64,000 nt of DNA, taken from contig OZ059895.1 of NCBI GenBank assembly GCA_964057225.1, positions 16,744,001 through 16,808,000 on the forward strand, in the 5' to 3' direction. The position numbers and the translations under genes were made by a program. The stretch comes from Auanema rhodensis (Eukaryota; Nematoda; Chromadorea; Rhabditida; Rhabditidae). Below are positions 1 to 16,700 of the stretch, in pieces (within the stretch, counting starts at the first letter, position 1; every line of letters begins with the position of its first letter). The notes under the pieces are model-generated. The model was not told the DNA's origin. It was given only the letters and a program-made list of their open reading frames with translations, and did no database searches.

Positions 1-716
1 TCTCTTTTTCTATTTGACTTGACTTTTCACACTTACCTCAGCTTTTTCTTATGAAATTTTAATTTAAAGTAAAGTGTCTTATCTGTTATTTTTATCTATA
101 AAACTTCATATGATTTTTATATAAATAAATCTTAACTCTTCTATGTTAACTAGCCATTATTTCTCTCTCTCTTCCTCTCTCTCTTTCCCTCTCCCTCTCT
201 CTGCCTTACTCTCTTTCTTTCTTTCTTTTTTTCTTTCTTTCTCTTCTATTTTCTTTCTCTCTTTCTATATAAAGAGAACAGGATTTAGATTGGAATGACT
301 TAATCATTGATTGTTTCTCATGATCGTTCATAGTGTACGCATATATTTCACGTTTTCACGTCATTTTTGAAACGTCAAGCCCATTTTTCCAAATCAACTT
401 CCTTACATTTCAGATAAGACGCTGAGATGATGAGCTTGTAGCTCGTCTGTTCTGTCGTTTTACTCGATAACTGTTTATCATTCAATTAATATTTCAAATT
501 TATTGTAAGTATTCTACTCATAACTATCGTCCAACAGCTATCAAATACTCATCCGCTTATTCAACATACAAACTGCCTATATCGGTTATTCACTATCTGT
601 ATAGCGACATATTATACTGTTTTTCAAATATAGTTGGTCCAACTGATTCGTTAGCCGCGTTGTCATACTATAGCAACTAGGTAAAATCATAACTTCCGGG
701 AATATACTAAGCTCAA
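1..716. other. Upstream region of the NEDD4-type gene; CT-rich tract
   Basis: No coding exon can be supported here. Bases about 160-270 are a pyrimidine-rich simple tract of CT and CTTT units. The rest is AT-rich sequence that could hold the promoter or an untranslated exon of the ligase gene starting at 717. No motif is distinct enough to name. Confidence 0.6.
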
Positions 717-4523
<3,807 letters not shown>

Positions 4524-5238
4524 ATCTTTATTTGTAATTAGTTCTCAAATAATTCACGTGATATGTATATGATTCGATCATAAAGATATTTATATTATTA
4601 TTCAAGCTTGATACAAGTTCCAAAAAATGTTTTTTCACTACTATGAACGTGCAAAACCTCTATCAATCTTAAAAACAGGTTTTTGTGTAAAAGTAAAAAT
4701 TCAAAAGTAGTAGTCTACATACTTTGATGAAAAAACAATAATTTGAATAACTGATATATGTACCTGAAATACAAATATCAAATAAGAATCCATAAAACGT
4801 TTACAAAACAATTTTTACAATGGTTATTTTATATCCATTTCAAACAATAAATGTATAAATACTTCTGGTTAGTTTTGATATGAAATAATACCGAACAATC
4901 TATATTATCCAAAGAAATTTACAATATATTTTCTCAACATACAAACATAAACTATAATAGAAGGGGAAAAGAATACGGTATGTCATTGAAATTATGCGTA
5001 CGTAATTGATCGGCGCGAATACAAATTATTTAAAGCATAGTTGTATTTATTGTTGTTATTTATGTTTATTTTTATTATTTCAATAGATTAAGCTACATAT
5101 ATCACTAATTACATGAGGGAAATAAAGTAGTAACAAAATTATGAAACCTAATTTCTATATTTCTTAATAAAACTACAATGTTATATAATTTTTTTTATTA
5201 GTGCTTACTGCTCATTATTGAGTAATCCTGCTGCCCAA
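4524..5238. other. Intergenic, AT-rich
   Basis: This holds the presumed 3' UTR of the ligase and the upstream region of the next same-strand gene. I see no exon in it. The gap of about 0.7 kb is longer than the roughly 100 bases typical inside nematode operons, so I do not call an operon. Confidence 0.6.
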
Positions 5239-8200
5239 ATGATAGATGATGACGAATTTGCTCCACATGATAACTTTGATAACGAATCCTTCGATGACTT
5301 CGATCTAGGTCCTGAAGGTATACGCATCACAAAACAATCAAATTAATATGATATGGTTTTAAGGAGGGAGCTTAAACGGCTCTATTTATGATACAGACCC
5401 CCAGCTATGTTCAATAGAAGTTAAGCAATCTTCTTTTCCGGGAAAGTATGATTATATTTTCATTTGATTATGTTAGTTTTCTTGTTATAGGAATCCAAAA
5501 GCTCCATTGTCGGTTATACCAGAAGAATCAAGAATCGATACTGATATTATATCTTGTAATTATAATATATGAATTAGTGTACAGTAATATTATCCATTTA
5601 GCTGAAAAGGAAAATATGGATAGCGATCCTTTTGGAACATCATTTGGAATGAGATGCTCGTTTAAAGGATCTAATGCTAATATTAATGAAAGTGGTGGTT
5701 TTGCCAGTTCTGGTTAGTCTTAATATCTTTTCTTTATTTTACTTCATATGTTCAGCTGATGCTATGAAATTGTTCAAAAAAGCTGAAGAATCTTTCGATA
5801 AGTCAGGTAGGGCCCACTTTCTTAGTGAAGATCCAAGGTATAATTTTATGCTGTTTCCTCTTATTATTGAAGTTTTTGTAGATTTGACTGTATGAATTTT
5901 AATAAAGAAAATAGTTGGGAACCTTCTCCTCCAAGTTATTATACTAAGTAGATTTGGTTTTTTTGAAATAACTTATCGAATTTGTTCAGAAACAAAGATG
6001 ATCCGTCTTCCACTCCTAAACGAGGTACAGATCGTCCCAATTCTTCCTCATTTTTAAAGCAACGAAGTTTAAACGAACGGCACCAGTTAGTTAAGGTTGT
6101 TTTCATGTTTTAACGCCTTTTTTATAAGTTTATCGTCATTTCAGGAAACTCGATTTAAAGATTGTGATGACGATGAAGACAAAGAGCTTCCTGTTAAGTC
6201 GTTGCGTGATCATGCTACAACTCCTCGAAAACATAATAGGATTGGTAGTCGAGTGGTCGCTGATAGAGTAGCATTTTTTTAATAGTAAATTCATTAAATT
6301 AGCATTTGTAGGCCGTTCTTTCTCCAGAAAGTAAATCCATGACTACCAAGGCAAGTACTCCGAATGGTAGAGGTATGATCTCAGATATTAAGTGTTCATG
6401 ATTTTGCTCGTAGGTATTGCTCCTCTTCCTGCATTTGATATATCAGCAATTCCAGCTGAAAATTTAGAGAATACTTCAGATGAGTTTTTCCGAAGAGGTA
6501 TTATCATAATATGTCATATTTTAAATAATATTTCTTTTTATGTTTGGGATCTACAAGCAAAAACAATAACTGTGCCGATGATACGGGTGTTTCGGATGTT
6601 AGTTCTATTAACCAATCTGCTGTAAATAATATTTTAAGTGTAAGTACTATTTTTCTTTTCGTGCAAAGCTCCAATTACGTTTTTATAGGCTGGTAAACAT
6701 GAAAGCTGTGATGCTCTTATAGAAAGATTAGAAATGATCCGGAAGCGGGGACCATTACTACATAGGTAATGCTCCCAATTTAACTTTTAATTTAGTTTTA
6801 GCTTCAGAACTGCTGGAAGAAGTTTTATGCCCCCACCTCCCCAATGTTTATCTATAGTAAAAGTATCGTTCAAATCATCTGTTATACTGATTTATATTAA
6901 TATAATTTTAGGAAAAGGAAAATGATATCGCTGCCAAATTTGAAAATCTTAGTTTATTATCGAAAAATAAATCGAGATATGAGCAAGAGACTGAAAAGTA
7001 AAGTTTTACTTTTTAAATTTCATTCATTAATCAATGTTTGTTTAGAAAAAGGGAAACTAGCATGCATGAAAGCAATCAGCCCTTACGTCCTCTCTCTACG
7101 GCTATGACCTGTAGAAATGGTACTGTTATGAACTCACGTCCTTCAACAGGCATGAGTTCTCGACCACCTACTGGTATGAGTTCTCGTCCACCTACTGGTA
7201 TGAGCGTTGGTTCTCAATCTGAAAAGTAAGCTTTCCTGAATTCCGATAAGTTTTTGCTATTCTTCCTTTCCAGTCCACTTAGAATTGATTCTCGTTATTT
7301 AATGTTCGGATTTCTGGAAGTAGGAGATTCAGAAATTCTTCACGTTAATCTCACTAACAGAACTAATCAACCTATGCGACTCAAGTTAACACTGAGAAAT
7401 TCAAACTGTGGCTATACGGTGAGTCCTAGCATATGAGCTCGCTATTATAATGCATTTCAGATAACTAGCGGAGGTCTTATGTCTTTGAAAGCATCAGAGA
7501 CAATGCCTGTCTCTGTTAGTTTTAAGCCTAATGAATATGCTCGTGTTAACAATACTTTAATAGTTTCAATCATATCCGGCTCGCATACAGGCTTGAATTA
7601 TTCAGTTGGAAACACTTACTTCCTTTATATGAAAAACAAATCACTTCTAGGTATTCTTACGAGGATCTGGAGGTGTGGCTAATGTAGTTCCTGAACCTCA
7701 AAAAGATTTAATGGTCACATCAAATAAAGGATTCTTTATTCGTACTGCTAATAGAAGTAGCTTGTCTCTGGAAGTAAAGAACAAAGGTGTAAGGTAAGAT
7801 TGATTTATGGCCTTTTCTTCCATAATGCTAACTATTATACATTAAGGGAAGCTTTCTGTAAAGTTTTACTATTATATGGTGGCTCAGAATTACCAACTCA
7901 GATGAGCCCTTCATCGTGTTTTGTTTTAAAGCGAAATCATTCTCATGTAATTTTATTAATTGTCTGATCTATCATATTTCTATTTATCTCAGAATGTTGT
8001 CATTGAGATCAGCAATCTCCAGTCTTATTTAAGCTCTGATTTTCGTTCATCTTCACACTCATTAGGCGGCTATGCTAGCTCAGTATGTGTCTTCAAGCAA
8101 TATATTTACACACAATTACTTGGTTATAGCGAAATTCATCTATGTCTTCCCAACATGGTCAAGCTGATATGAAAATAGTGTTGTTATGGGGTGAAGAATG

Positions 8201-8673
8201 TCAACGACAACGTGTTAAATGGTATTTGGATTCTTTTTTTCCATTTAACGTAAATATCTCTTAGCTTCTCAAAAAAGTACAGAAAGAATGTGGATGTACA
8301 AGATGTAGATTTTACTGTTCCATTCCTTGGCGAACAAACAGAATTTGCTCCTCCGGAAGATTTTCCTGTACAGCCGAAAGATGTTACAATCTTTTCGGCT
8401 TATTTGAGAAAAACAGAGATACCAGTATAGTTCATAAATGAATCACTTTTATTTACTCTGAGAAATTCAGGTTGTATCTGTGTTTGCCTCTAGTTCCATG
8501 TCAGCTCTGCCAATTGATTGTGATGCCACATTTGGGCCTGATACAACTATTATGTATAGGTATGTGTAATTTTTTTTGAAAAACCAATGTAACTTTGATT
8601 CATCAGGAATCCTACCGATCGTACAGTTGTCGGTGATGTGACAGTTGCAAACCCTTTACGTCGTGGAGACTAG
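5239..8673 (+). CDS. spd-2: SPD-2/CEP192-like centrosomal protein with ASH-type domains
   Basis: SPD-2/CEP192 recruits polo-like kinase and pericentriolar material to centrioles. About 24 short exons run from ATG 5239 (MIDDDEFAPHDNFDNES) to the TAG at 8671-8673 and sum to about 815 aa, close to the size of nematode SPD-2. The first half is acidic, Ser/Asn-rich and probably disordered. It is followed by a charged segment (7000-7080) and near-perfect repeats of SRPPTGMS at 7131-7206. From about residue 450 (7275 on) comes a beta-rich ASH-like region: FGFLEVGDSEILHVNLTN, then SVSFKPNEYARVNNTLIVS, then LRGSGG, then a second module. That pattern is typical of ASPM/SPD-2/Hydin domains. One junction (6499 to about 6554) does not keep frame with canonical splice sites. 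Family assignment rests on domain pattern, size and likely phylum, not on a long identity. Another ASH protein is possible. Confidence 0.62.
7131..7206 (+). repeat. In-frame eight-codon tandem repeat (SRPPTGMS)
   Basis: About three copies of a 24-base unit encode [ST]RPPTGMS inside one exon of the SPD-2-like gene (RPSTGMS, then two RPPTGMS copies). The last two copies are almost identical at DNA level, which suggests recent slippage. The repeat sits just before the ASH-like region. Confidence 0.8.
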
Positions 8674-11600
8674 AAGAACTTTATAATCCCTTGAAACTTA
8701 CATAGGGTAAAATAAAAATACAATACTTTATGCTTCAACTTACTTCTATTTTGTCAGCGCATCTCACTGTATCATTGTCTAGGACTAAATATGGCCAAGG
8801 TTTTGAATATAAATATAAATATATATATATACTTATATATTTATATATATACATATGTATGTTGTATCCTTTTCTGCTCAACTTATTCATAACTGTATTA
8901 CGAAAAACTTACTTAATCTCAGATCCAAGTTTCATTTGAATTCCTATAATGTAGCATATTTTCAATGAGTGTATTATACAAGCTTTTCTTCTACTTTTCT
9001 TCTTTTTGTCTTCGTTTTTCATTGCATCTCTAACAGTTTTAAGTCAATAGAAATGTATCATTATCTGTCTGCTTCATCTTGGCATGTAGTTGTCTGCCAT
9101 TTGACAGCAGATGACAGGATAAAACTTACGAAAAGCGTTTATAATATAATATTATTTTCAAGTAGTGTGGCTTTCTCCTATTACTTATTTCGCTATTATT
9201 ACAGCTAATCTTTTAATTTGCTTTCCCTTTTTTTTAGACCAAAATATTGTCATTTGAATTTGTTTGCCGTCGTTCTGGCAACTTTTATGGAATATGTTAT
9301 GTTTCGTCGACCTTTGTGTTTTACCCTGACTCTAGGCTTCATATCCTATTCATTGCTGCTCATTCTGAGCTTCAATGTCTGAGGTCAATATGAATATGAG
9401 CCTGTTCAAAGGACTTAAAAAGCAATTGTCCGCCCTTTTTTGCAAATCTTAGATTCGATCGACACCCGAAGTTCTTCACTTGCTCTAGCAATTTGTTTTC
9501 CTCTTAAGAAGTGTTATTTAACTGAAGAGTCAGTCATAATTTAATTTTTCTCCACCATGTGTTTCGAAAAGATTTTATGTGTATTTGAGAGTATATGTTA
9601 TCATTCTACTACTTAGGGCTGACCTTATTAATACTTATCTAACTTCAGTAGACTTAATAGTTATGTCCATATATTTCTCCGTTTATATACTCTGTTCAAA
9701 GCACTAGGAACTCAAAATGATGTCTGGAGAGGATTGGCAAGAAGAGGCTTGGGAGCTTCTGAAGGACCGATGGGGAAACGCAATCGATGTTCCCATCTTT
9801 TCTCCTTTTGCCGTGTCCTTTTCGATTTGCACAGCTTTCCTCCTGAGTTGCATGCATCAATTTCCCGGATGAATTGATATTGGATAATGGAAGAATCATC
9901 AGCATACGTTCATTCTTATATGTCGCCCAGCACATCACGCAACGCCTCGTGCCAGTCGTAGTATGTATGACTAATTCAACTTATTCAGGCCATTGGCTAA
10001 TTATAAAATCTGAAGAATATATTAAGTTTTTTTTAAGAGATGTAACTATTGTAGACGCTCTGGCGATAAATTTCATCTGATTTCATAACTACGTTATGCT
10101 AATGAGTATGCTAATCATACACTTGTTTTATTATTCTTTTCACGACTGCACTGTTCGGTTGCATTTAGGGGAGTTCCTTTATTTTTACTTATAATATTCT
10201 ATCAAGTTCATGTAACCTTTGAGTTACTTTATGACAAGTTTGTATTATTGTGACATTCTTTTCGTCTCATGTTTCTCTCTTGTTCGTGTACCTATCTTCG
10301 TGCTTTACTGTAGAATTCTAGCGATTTTTTTTCACGGACGACAGATCACATTAATTTCGTTAGTCCTACTGGCCTCTCTCACTCGTCCATTTTCCTCATC
10401 ACAGTTTGTCGACCTCTATTTCTGCTCCGCTGAATAATTTCCACTTTGTCTTCCTGCCTTTTCTTCCTCATTCTAAGTTCTTTGCTATATTATCTTTTGA
10501 TTTTAAGTTATTTAGCAATATATGAATTGCTAGTCAACATTTCTGTTCTGAATGGTTTCTGCAATATCCTGAGGTGGTTCAATCATTAAAGCGTCTTTAC
10601 TTTTAAGATAGAAAGTGCTCGTAATCGTTTGAGTTTAATCTTTTTCGACACTTGACATGATAGATGCTGTGCGAACTTATTTTGGTATGACTAATGATCT
10701 CACTACTCATTGTAGCGTTAAGGCTGTCCTTAAGAAAGACAGAATTGCAATTACAAACATAATATTGTGAATTTCACATCTGTTGTTTCTCTTTTGTTAG
10801 TTGTCACAGAAAAAACATCGAAAGGAGTTTTGGCTAATGTAATTGCCATATAATCCAATTGATCTTATCTTAGACCATTGCGTAAATGTCACATAACAGC
10901 TGTTGTTCGTCAGATATGAACAATATTAAAACTTCAGTTAGCTGCGTTTTTCCGTCTTGAATGAGGTACAACGTCACAACGTTTCATTCTTTTGTCAATT
11001 ACGTTGACGACCTTCTAAGATTGACAAATGAGCCAAGTATCCAAATGTTGTCACTACTTTCTCTACTTGACTCTCAGGCACCGATCATCGGGAACTTCCA
11101 GCTGAGAACGCAGAAATGACCTTACCAGCATTTGTACGTTCTAATTAGGCTGTAGAAGAGGCTTATAGAACGAAGACCCAGAGGAAACATAGGAATACAA
11201 CCAGCTGTTTGTATTAACTGGTTAGTCAGCTTGGCTAATGACGTCCGTTCTATTGCGATACCAGCGTAGCTGATGCTATTGCTGTCGCATATATATCTAA
11301 GGTTCATACATCCGATCGTGTTCGATTGGTCATTTGATGAGTAATTGGATATCTGCTCAGTGTTTCTCCTCACTCTACCCGTAACAGGCCGCACATATAC
11401 ATACATTTGTTCTGGACCACAACACAAAGTGGCCGGTCAAATGGATATATGTATGTGTAGAAGACGATGTGTTGAAAGAAGATGATCAAAGGAAGTAACA
11501 CTTACCGATGAATTCTTTCCCTTTCCTTTTCTCACTTCTTTCTCTTCCTTTCTCTCGCTCTTATTATATCACTTTCTTCATATCCATTTCCTCCAGCGAG

Positions 11601-13750
11601 AGAGCATTTGTCTCTCACATCGTTTCCTTCTTTATTAGCGATAAGCCCTAGTGTGAGTCAGTCATAGAACACAAGAGATGAGCCAAACCTTTGCAAAATT
11701 CCCATTCTACATTGCAAGAATCATCTCCAATTCTTCTTTTCCTCAATTTTCTTTGTTGTGACTGATTGCAAAGCCAATGAGATCGTAAGCTGACTGCTCA
11801 GGCTTGCGGTGGCCCTGATAGTAATGACCCTTGTGGCTTGGCCTGCTGCTACCCAACCCATGTGCTATGGCCTGGCGGCCTGTCGTACTCAACCCGTCTT
11901 CTCTATGAGGCTAATTACCATCGATTTAGATGTGGATTAGGAACCTCACACAACCATTACCCTGCTCTCTGCTTTCTTTGAATTTTATTCATTGTGGACC
12001 TCCAAGCCCGATTTACAAAGCTCTTTGTTGTTGTTAGTGCTGATTCACTCGTTTACAATCTTTTTGACTCGTCTCTCGCTGCCATTGCTTTCTTTCTTAT
12101 CCATTATGTTTCTCTATTCTTGAAACAATCTTCGCCTTTGCCTTAGTTATCGTTATAGTCCCTCATCGACACCACATGCCATAGTCAGGCACCCATCAAC
12201 AAAGTTCTTTGACCTTGCATTTTCTATTTTATCTTAACTTCGCTTAGTGATTTCGTCATTTAAATCGTATGAAATCTTTTAAATTCCTGTCACTTAACAC
12301 TGAATGAACACAAATTTAGCCTCCTTCAACACCGTAAGTCTTGTTCATATTGTCAAGACTTCCACTCATCCATCTTGCAATCGATTTCTCATCCAGCTGA
12401 ATGATTTTTTTTGGTCAAACGTCATCTCTTACTGTCTATCACCTCAGGGATCTAGCAGTACCAGAAGATAGCTTCTTTCATTCCAGCTGTTAATATGAAT
12501 GTAGTTGTTAGCATTCGTGCTAGCCATACTAAACGCTATACGACTAATCAATCTTCTATTTCTCTTGAAAAATAATGTGTGAAGAGAGTATGTGAGTAAC
12601 AAACTTAGCAAGATCGCTTTATTCTTAATTCGCTTCAAGCATAATCCAACATATTCATCAGGTTTTTGAACACTTACCAACAGACATCTGACAGTGAGTG
12701 CGTATGTGTGTGTGTTAGTGAATGAGTATGTGTGTATGCGTCTGCCGAGAGCGGTGAATGCTGTGCTGCCCTTTGTATTCTTCTTTCTTTTGGTCTTTAT
12801 CTCTTTATTTCTCTTATTTTGTCCTAATCTTTCTACTGAACCACGGTCACCATCTGTCCGTGGTCATCATCAAAGGTTCGATTTCGTTCAAATACATACA
12901 CACACTCAATTTATACAACTTTTGTTTCTCTTCCCCAATCGTTTTTTGCTATAGTTCATCCTCACATTCCTTATTCAGTTTTATGGGGGAGAATTTGTGA
13001 ATAGGCTCTTTTCCGTTCCGCCGAATCATCAGCCTACTCAGCAGAACTTCGCTCTATACAATAGTATTTAGAGAATTTAGGACCAGCTCTTTGTTTTAAA
13101 ATGTGAACGGTAGTGCAGAATTTATTTGAAAGTAAAGCCCACATCATATCAGTTTCTAAACTTTATTCGTTCATCTTGTCAAATCCAGTAACTACTATTG
13201 GATGTAATGTTTAGATCTCACATACATATGCCGACCGGAATTACAGTCTCTTTCTCGTATCTATTGCAGAGGACGACTATCCGCTTATAGAATCATAGTA
13301 AGTAAAGAGGTATCTTGTTTATTACGCTCTTAATACATATCCCTTCAATAGCACTCTTTGCAGTCTTTTCTTATTACAATACATTCACCATCTGCTTTTC
13401 CAAGTTTTTTTTTCTCGATATCATTCATTCTTCTTACTTTACGTTGACTTTAGTTAGTAAACGTAATCCCGTTTCCAATATTGTTTTCATCGGACTTTGA
13501 TCAATTTTATCCGACTTTTCTTCGCCTTATTGTTGGTTCTGCAGCGCGGCCTTTTGCTCAAACGCGCTCCAATGCTACTATCATATTATTTTAAAACTAT
13601 TTTTACTTTATTGTTGGACTATTCGTATTTTGATCGTGTTTTATTGCCTTGTGAACTTTTGATAGAGATTAATCCCTTATATTTCAGTTTTATTAAACTT
13701 CGCCAAGCTGGAGTAACTTTATTTGTGAAGTCTAAGACTTTTCTCCCTTG
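8674..13750. other. 5 kb region with no supported gene
   Basis: Only scattered short open frames with atypical composition are present on either strand. None shows a chain of phase-matched exons or a recognisable motif. Bases 8815-8855 are an AT dinucleotide-like tract. Bases 11820-11900 are locally richer in G and C and contain two imperfect copies (near 11840 and 11878) of a roughly 23-base word. The right part probably contains the promoter or 5' UTR of the DIP2 gene. A non-coding transcript cannot be excluded. Confidence 0.5.
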
Positions 13751-16700
13751 ATGGAGGGCATAGACATATCGAAATTACCTCTCGACGTAAGAGAAAGACT
13801 TGCTGAACTTGATTTAGAATTAAGCGAGGGTGAGGACCTAAATAAATTGTATCATGGGTTTATCACTGTTTACAGGAGATATAACACAGAAAGGTTATGA
13901 TAAGAAGAAATCTTTATTGTTAGCACAATTTGTTCCTGGAGGAAAGAATGGTAATCAAACATATCTATCTAATTACTCTGTATATTTCTAAATTTCTAGG
14001 CTTATCAAAAATTCAAGCAAGTCCTAGTACAAAAGCTAATCGTAGGCATCAGCGCCGGTTAACTAGAGATGAAGGACGATTTCACTCAGGCTAGTTTGTT
14101 AGATAAGCAAATAATACCTTATATGAATATGTTGTTCCAAATAGCCCTATTATTATGACCAAAAACCGTTTACTGAATTTATTTGGGACAATTCTAGTTT
14201 GGTAAACTTAAGCTTTTTTGAATTGAAAACTTTGTTTGCAAATTCTCAATTATGTTTTGTAAATAAAAGAAAATGACCAAGCTGGGAAATAATTAGAAAA
14301 ATTTAGTTTCTCTTCACATCATTTTATTTTTACATTTTACATAATTTATGCTTTCAAATTTCATAAATTACAAGTGATAAGCTGTAATTTATTTATTTAT
14401 TTCTAAATTTGGATGTTGCGAGTGCGGCTGTGCACCACTGCACTAGATTGACCATTCCTAATGTCTAACTGTTTACAGAAATTAGAGCTGAAGCCGTTCA
14501 AGCAGCTCTAGCAGAATATTCCCAAGGAAAAAAAGAAAGACCGGCGTGTCTTCAAGCTATAAAAAGAACAGCTGAACCAAGAGAACGGAGTGCAAAGCTA
14601 TCAGGTATGTCTTTATGCTATATAATTTTGGTTTGTTGGGTATGTAATTGGATTTTGTGATCAGCATGCTTTGTAAAATATTTTGAATTGAATTTCCAAT
14701 TCTTTTCTTGAGATGTAGGTTGTTATAGCCGAATTGGTTTAGCCTCAGTGAATCAGCTAGTATTGGATTAACTGTGGACATATTTTTTGTTTTCTTACTC
14801 GTAATTCAGTGACTTTCTTCAATCAGCACATGTCTCATAGTTCGAGGCGTCGAATGTTTGCTTTATTATTGCATTCTCTTGATGTTGACTGTTTGCCGTA
14901 CAGTGAATTGATTATAGAACATCTTGCCGTATAAGGCTCGCTAAGTTTATTAGTCGGCGACTACATCTGCAATTATAGCCTTTACTTTTCTTGGTCTACC
15001 CTGCCATATCATTCCATTTCTTTTTCAATCGAGCCTTTATCCTAGTGATTTCTTTTTTTTTAAACATTTAATCCTTTCCTCTTCAATCTCTCAATATCAA
15101 ACTAATCTTTCTATTTAAGTGCCGTATTTTTTCACTTCAAAATGACGGGTTCAACCCTGTTGTAATCGCTGTTGCAATTGTCCAGGGTTCGAATTGACTC
15201 TCTCGTTCTCTGTTCATTAAATTAATTCTCAATCTTAGTGCACAGCTTCTTCTGCATTACTACATCCGTAGTATTTGTATTTCTTTTTCAAATATTTTAT
15301 TGCACTTAATTGGAAAATAGATACTAATTTCATTTCTTTTCCCATTACTTATTTTGCAGTAGTTTTATTTACTTAAATGGTCATTCAAGTTTCATTCAAT
15401 ATTTTAATAGGCTCACAACGTTTATTAAAACCTCAATTCTCTGAGGAAGATGGATGCGGTAGATAATTTATTACTCTACTTTTCGATATTTGGTGATCCT
15501 CCTATGGGACCATTAAATTGCCTATTTCTTACTCATTCAAGCTGAGCAACTAATCAAACAATTGTATTTCATATTGTCTTTTTACTTTAGCTTCTTACAT
15601 GCCTTGCTTTTAGCTCTTACTATATTTATAATGCTTCTTTTTTCTGTCATTTTTTCATTCATATATTAAAACAGTTCAAGCTTCGCTCCAAAAATATCGA
15701 CTTTTAGTTATTTTAAAGTATCTTCTGCTGTCCGATTGTTGACATCGTCTATTACGTTTAACATATGTCGTTCTATAGACTTTGGTTACCTTCAACTATG
15801 TGGATAACTAAAAACGCTAGGTAAGGCTCTTTGGTCGAGCCTGCTTCCTAATTTCACGGCTTTATTCTATTTATGATTTTTGCACTGTAGTGTGCAGCCC
15901 CTAACTTTCAAGCTGTTTTGTGCTAATTTTCCCCTTACGACTGAGAAAAACTTTGGCTGTTCTAGGAATAAGTGGAAAAATCCAACCTTTGCTCGCTCCC
16001 TTTTTCTTATTTCACTAACAATCTTTCTTGGATTTTGCTTCTCACAACGGACCATTACCCATACTCCTAGGTCTATGTACAGCAAAATGAGATTATGCGT
16101 CCTCCAAATCAGCCAAACGGGTTAGCATCTCTTCATTATGATGACTTGACGCATCTTCCGTAGTAACACTCGAAGTCATCAATTGTTCATTATTTCAGTT
16201 AAATTTTGCTTTCTTCTTTAGTTATATATTGTTGTCCGTAACTACTACAATGTGGAACGTCAACCAATTTTGAATTCTATGAATGTGTCTCTCATTTCTT
16301 ATATTTCTCTCATATACACGTATGTCATTTCGCTTATTTTCTGGTTTGCCCTGCCTCATCGATTAAAGGTCAAATCGTTTCTACATCCTCCTGATCATGG
16401 ACGGTTATCATTGAAGTTCTTATTCGCACAATATTCGTCCTTTCTTTTTGGTTTTTCTTTATTCTAAATATCTTCAATTCTCGGATATTATTCGTCTGGT
16501 TTAAAGATTTAATTGTGAAACGGATCTATTATAAAATGAACTATGTGACGGCAACTTTCTCCCATATCTGCGATGAGGATGGACAATTCTTCCGTCAATC
16601 TTCATCAAATCATATTCTCCCATCGGATCTTTCTATAAGCTAATTTCATATTTTATTTCAAAAGTCGCTTTTCATGTTCAATTCAATAGCAACATGCTAG

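Noticed and set aside
11122-11427. 101-codon minus-strand frame in the gap before DIP2
   Set aside because: No recognisable motif, no supporting splice sites or partner exons, and composition like the surrounding non-coding DNA.
11838-11902. Two imperfect ~23-base copies in a GC-richer patch
   Set aside because: Only two diverged copies, not enough to call a repeat family or a CRISPR-like array.
15170-15210. GGTTCGAAT word resembling a tRNA T-arm
   Set aside because: No matching acceptor stem, D-arm or anticodon arm could be folded around it.
16074-16119. Possible DIP2 exon (VYVQQNEIMRPP)
   Set aside because: Good borders, but its phases fit neither the exon before nor the one after, so it is not placed in the model.
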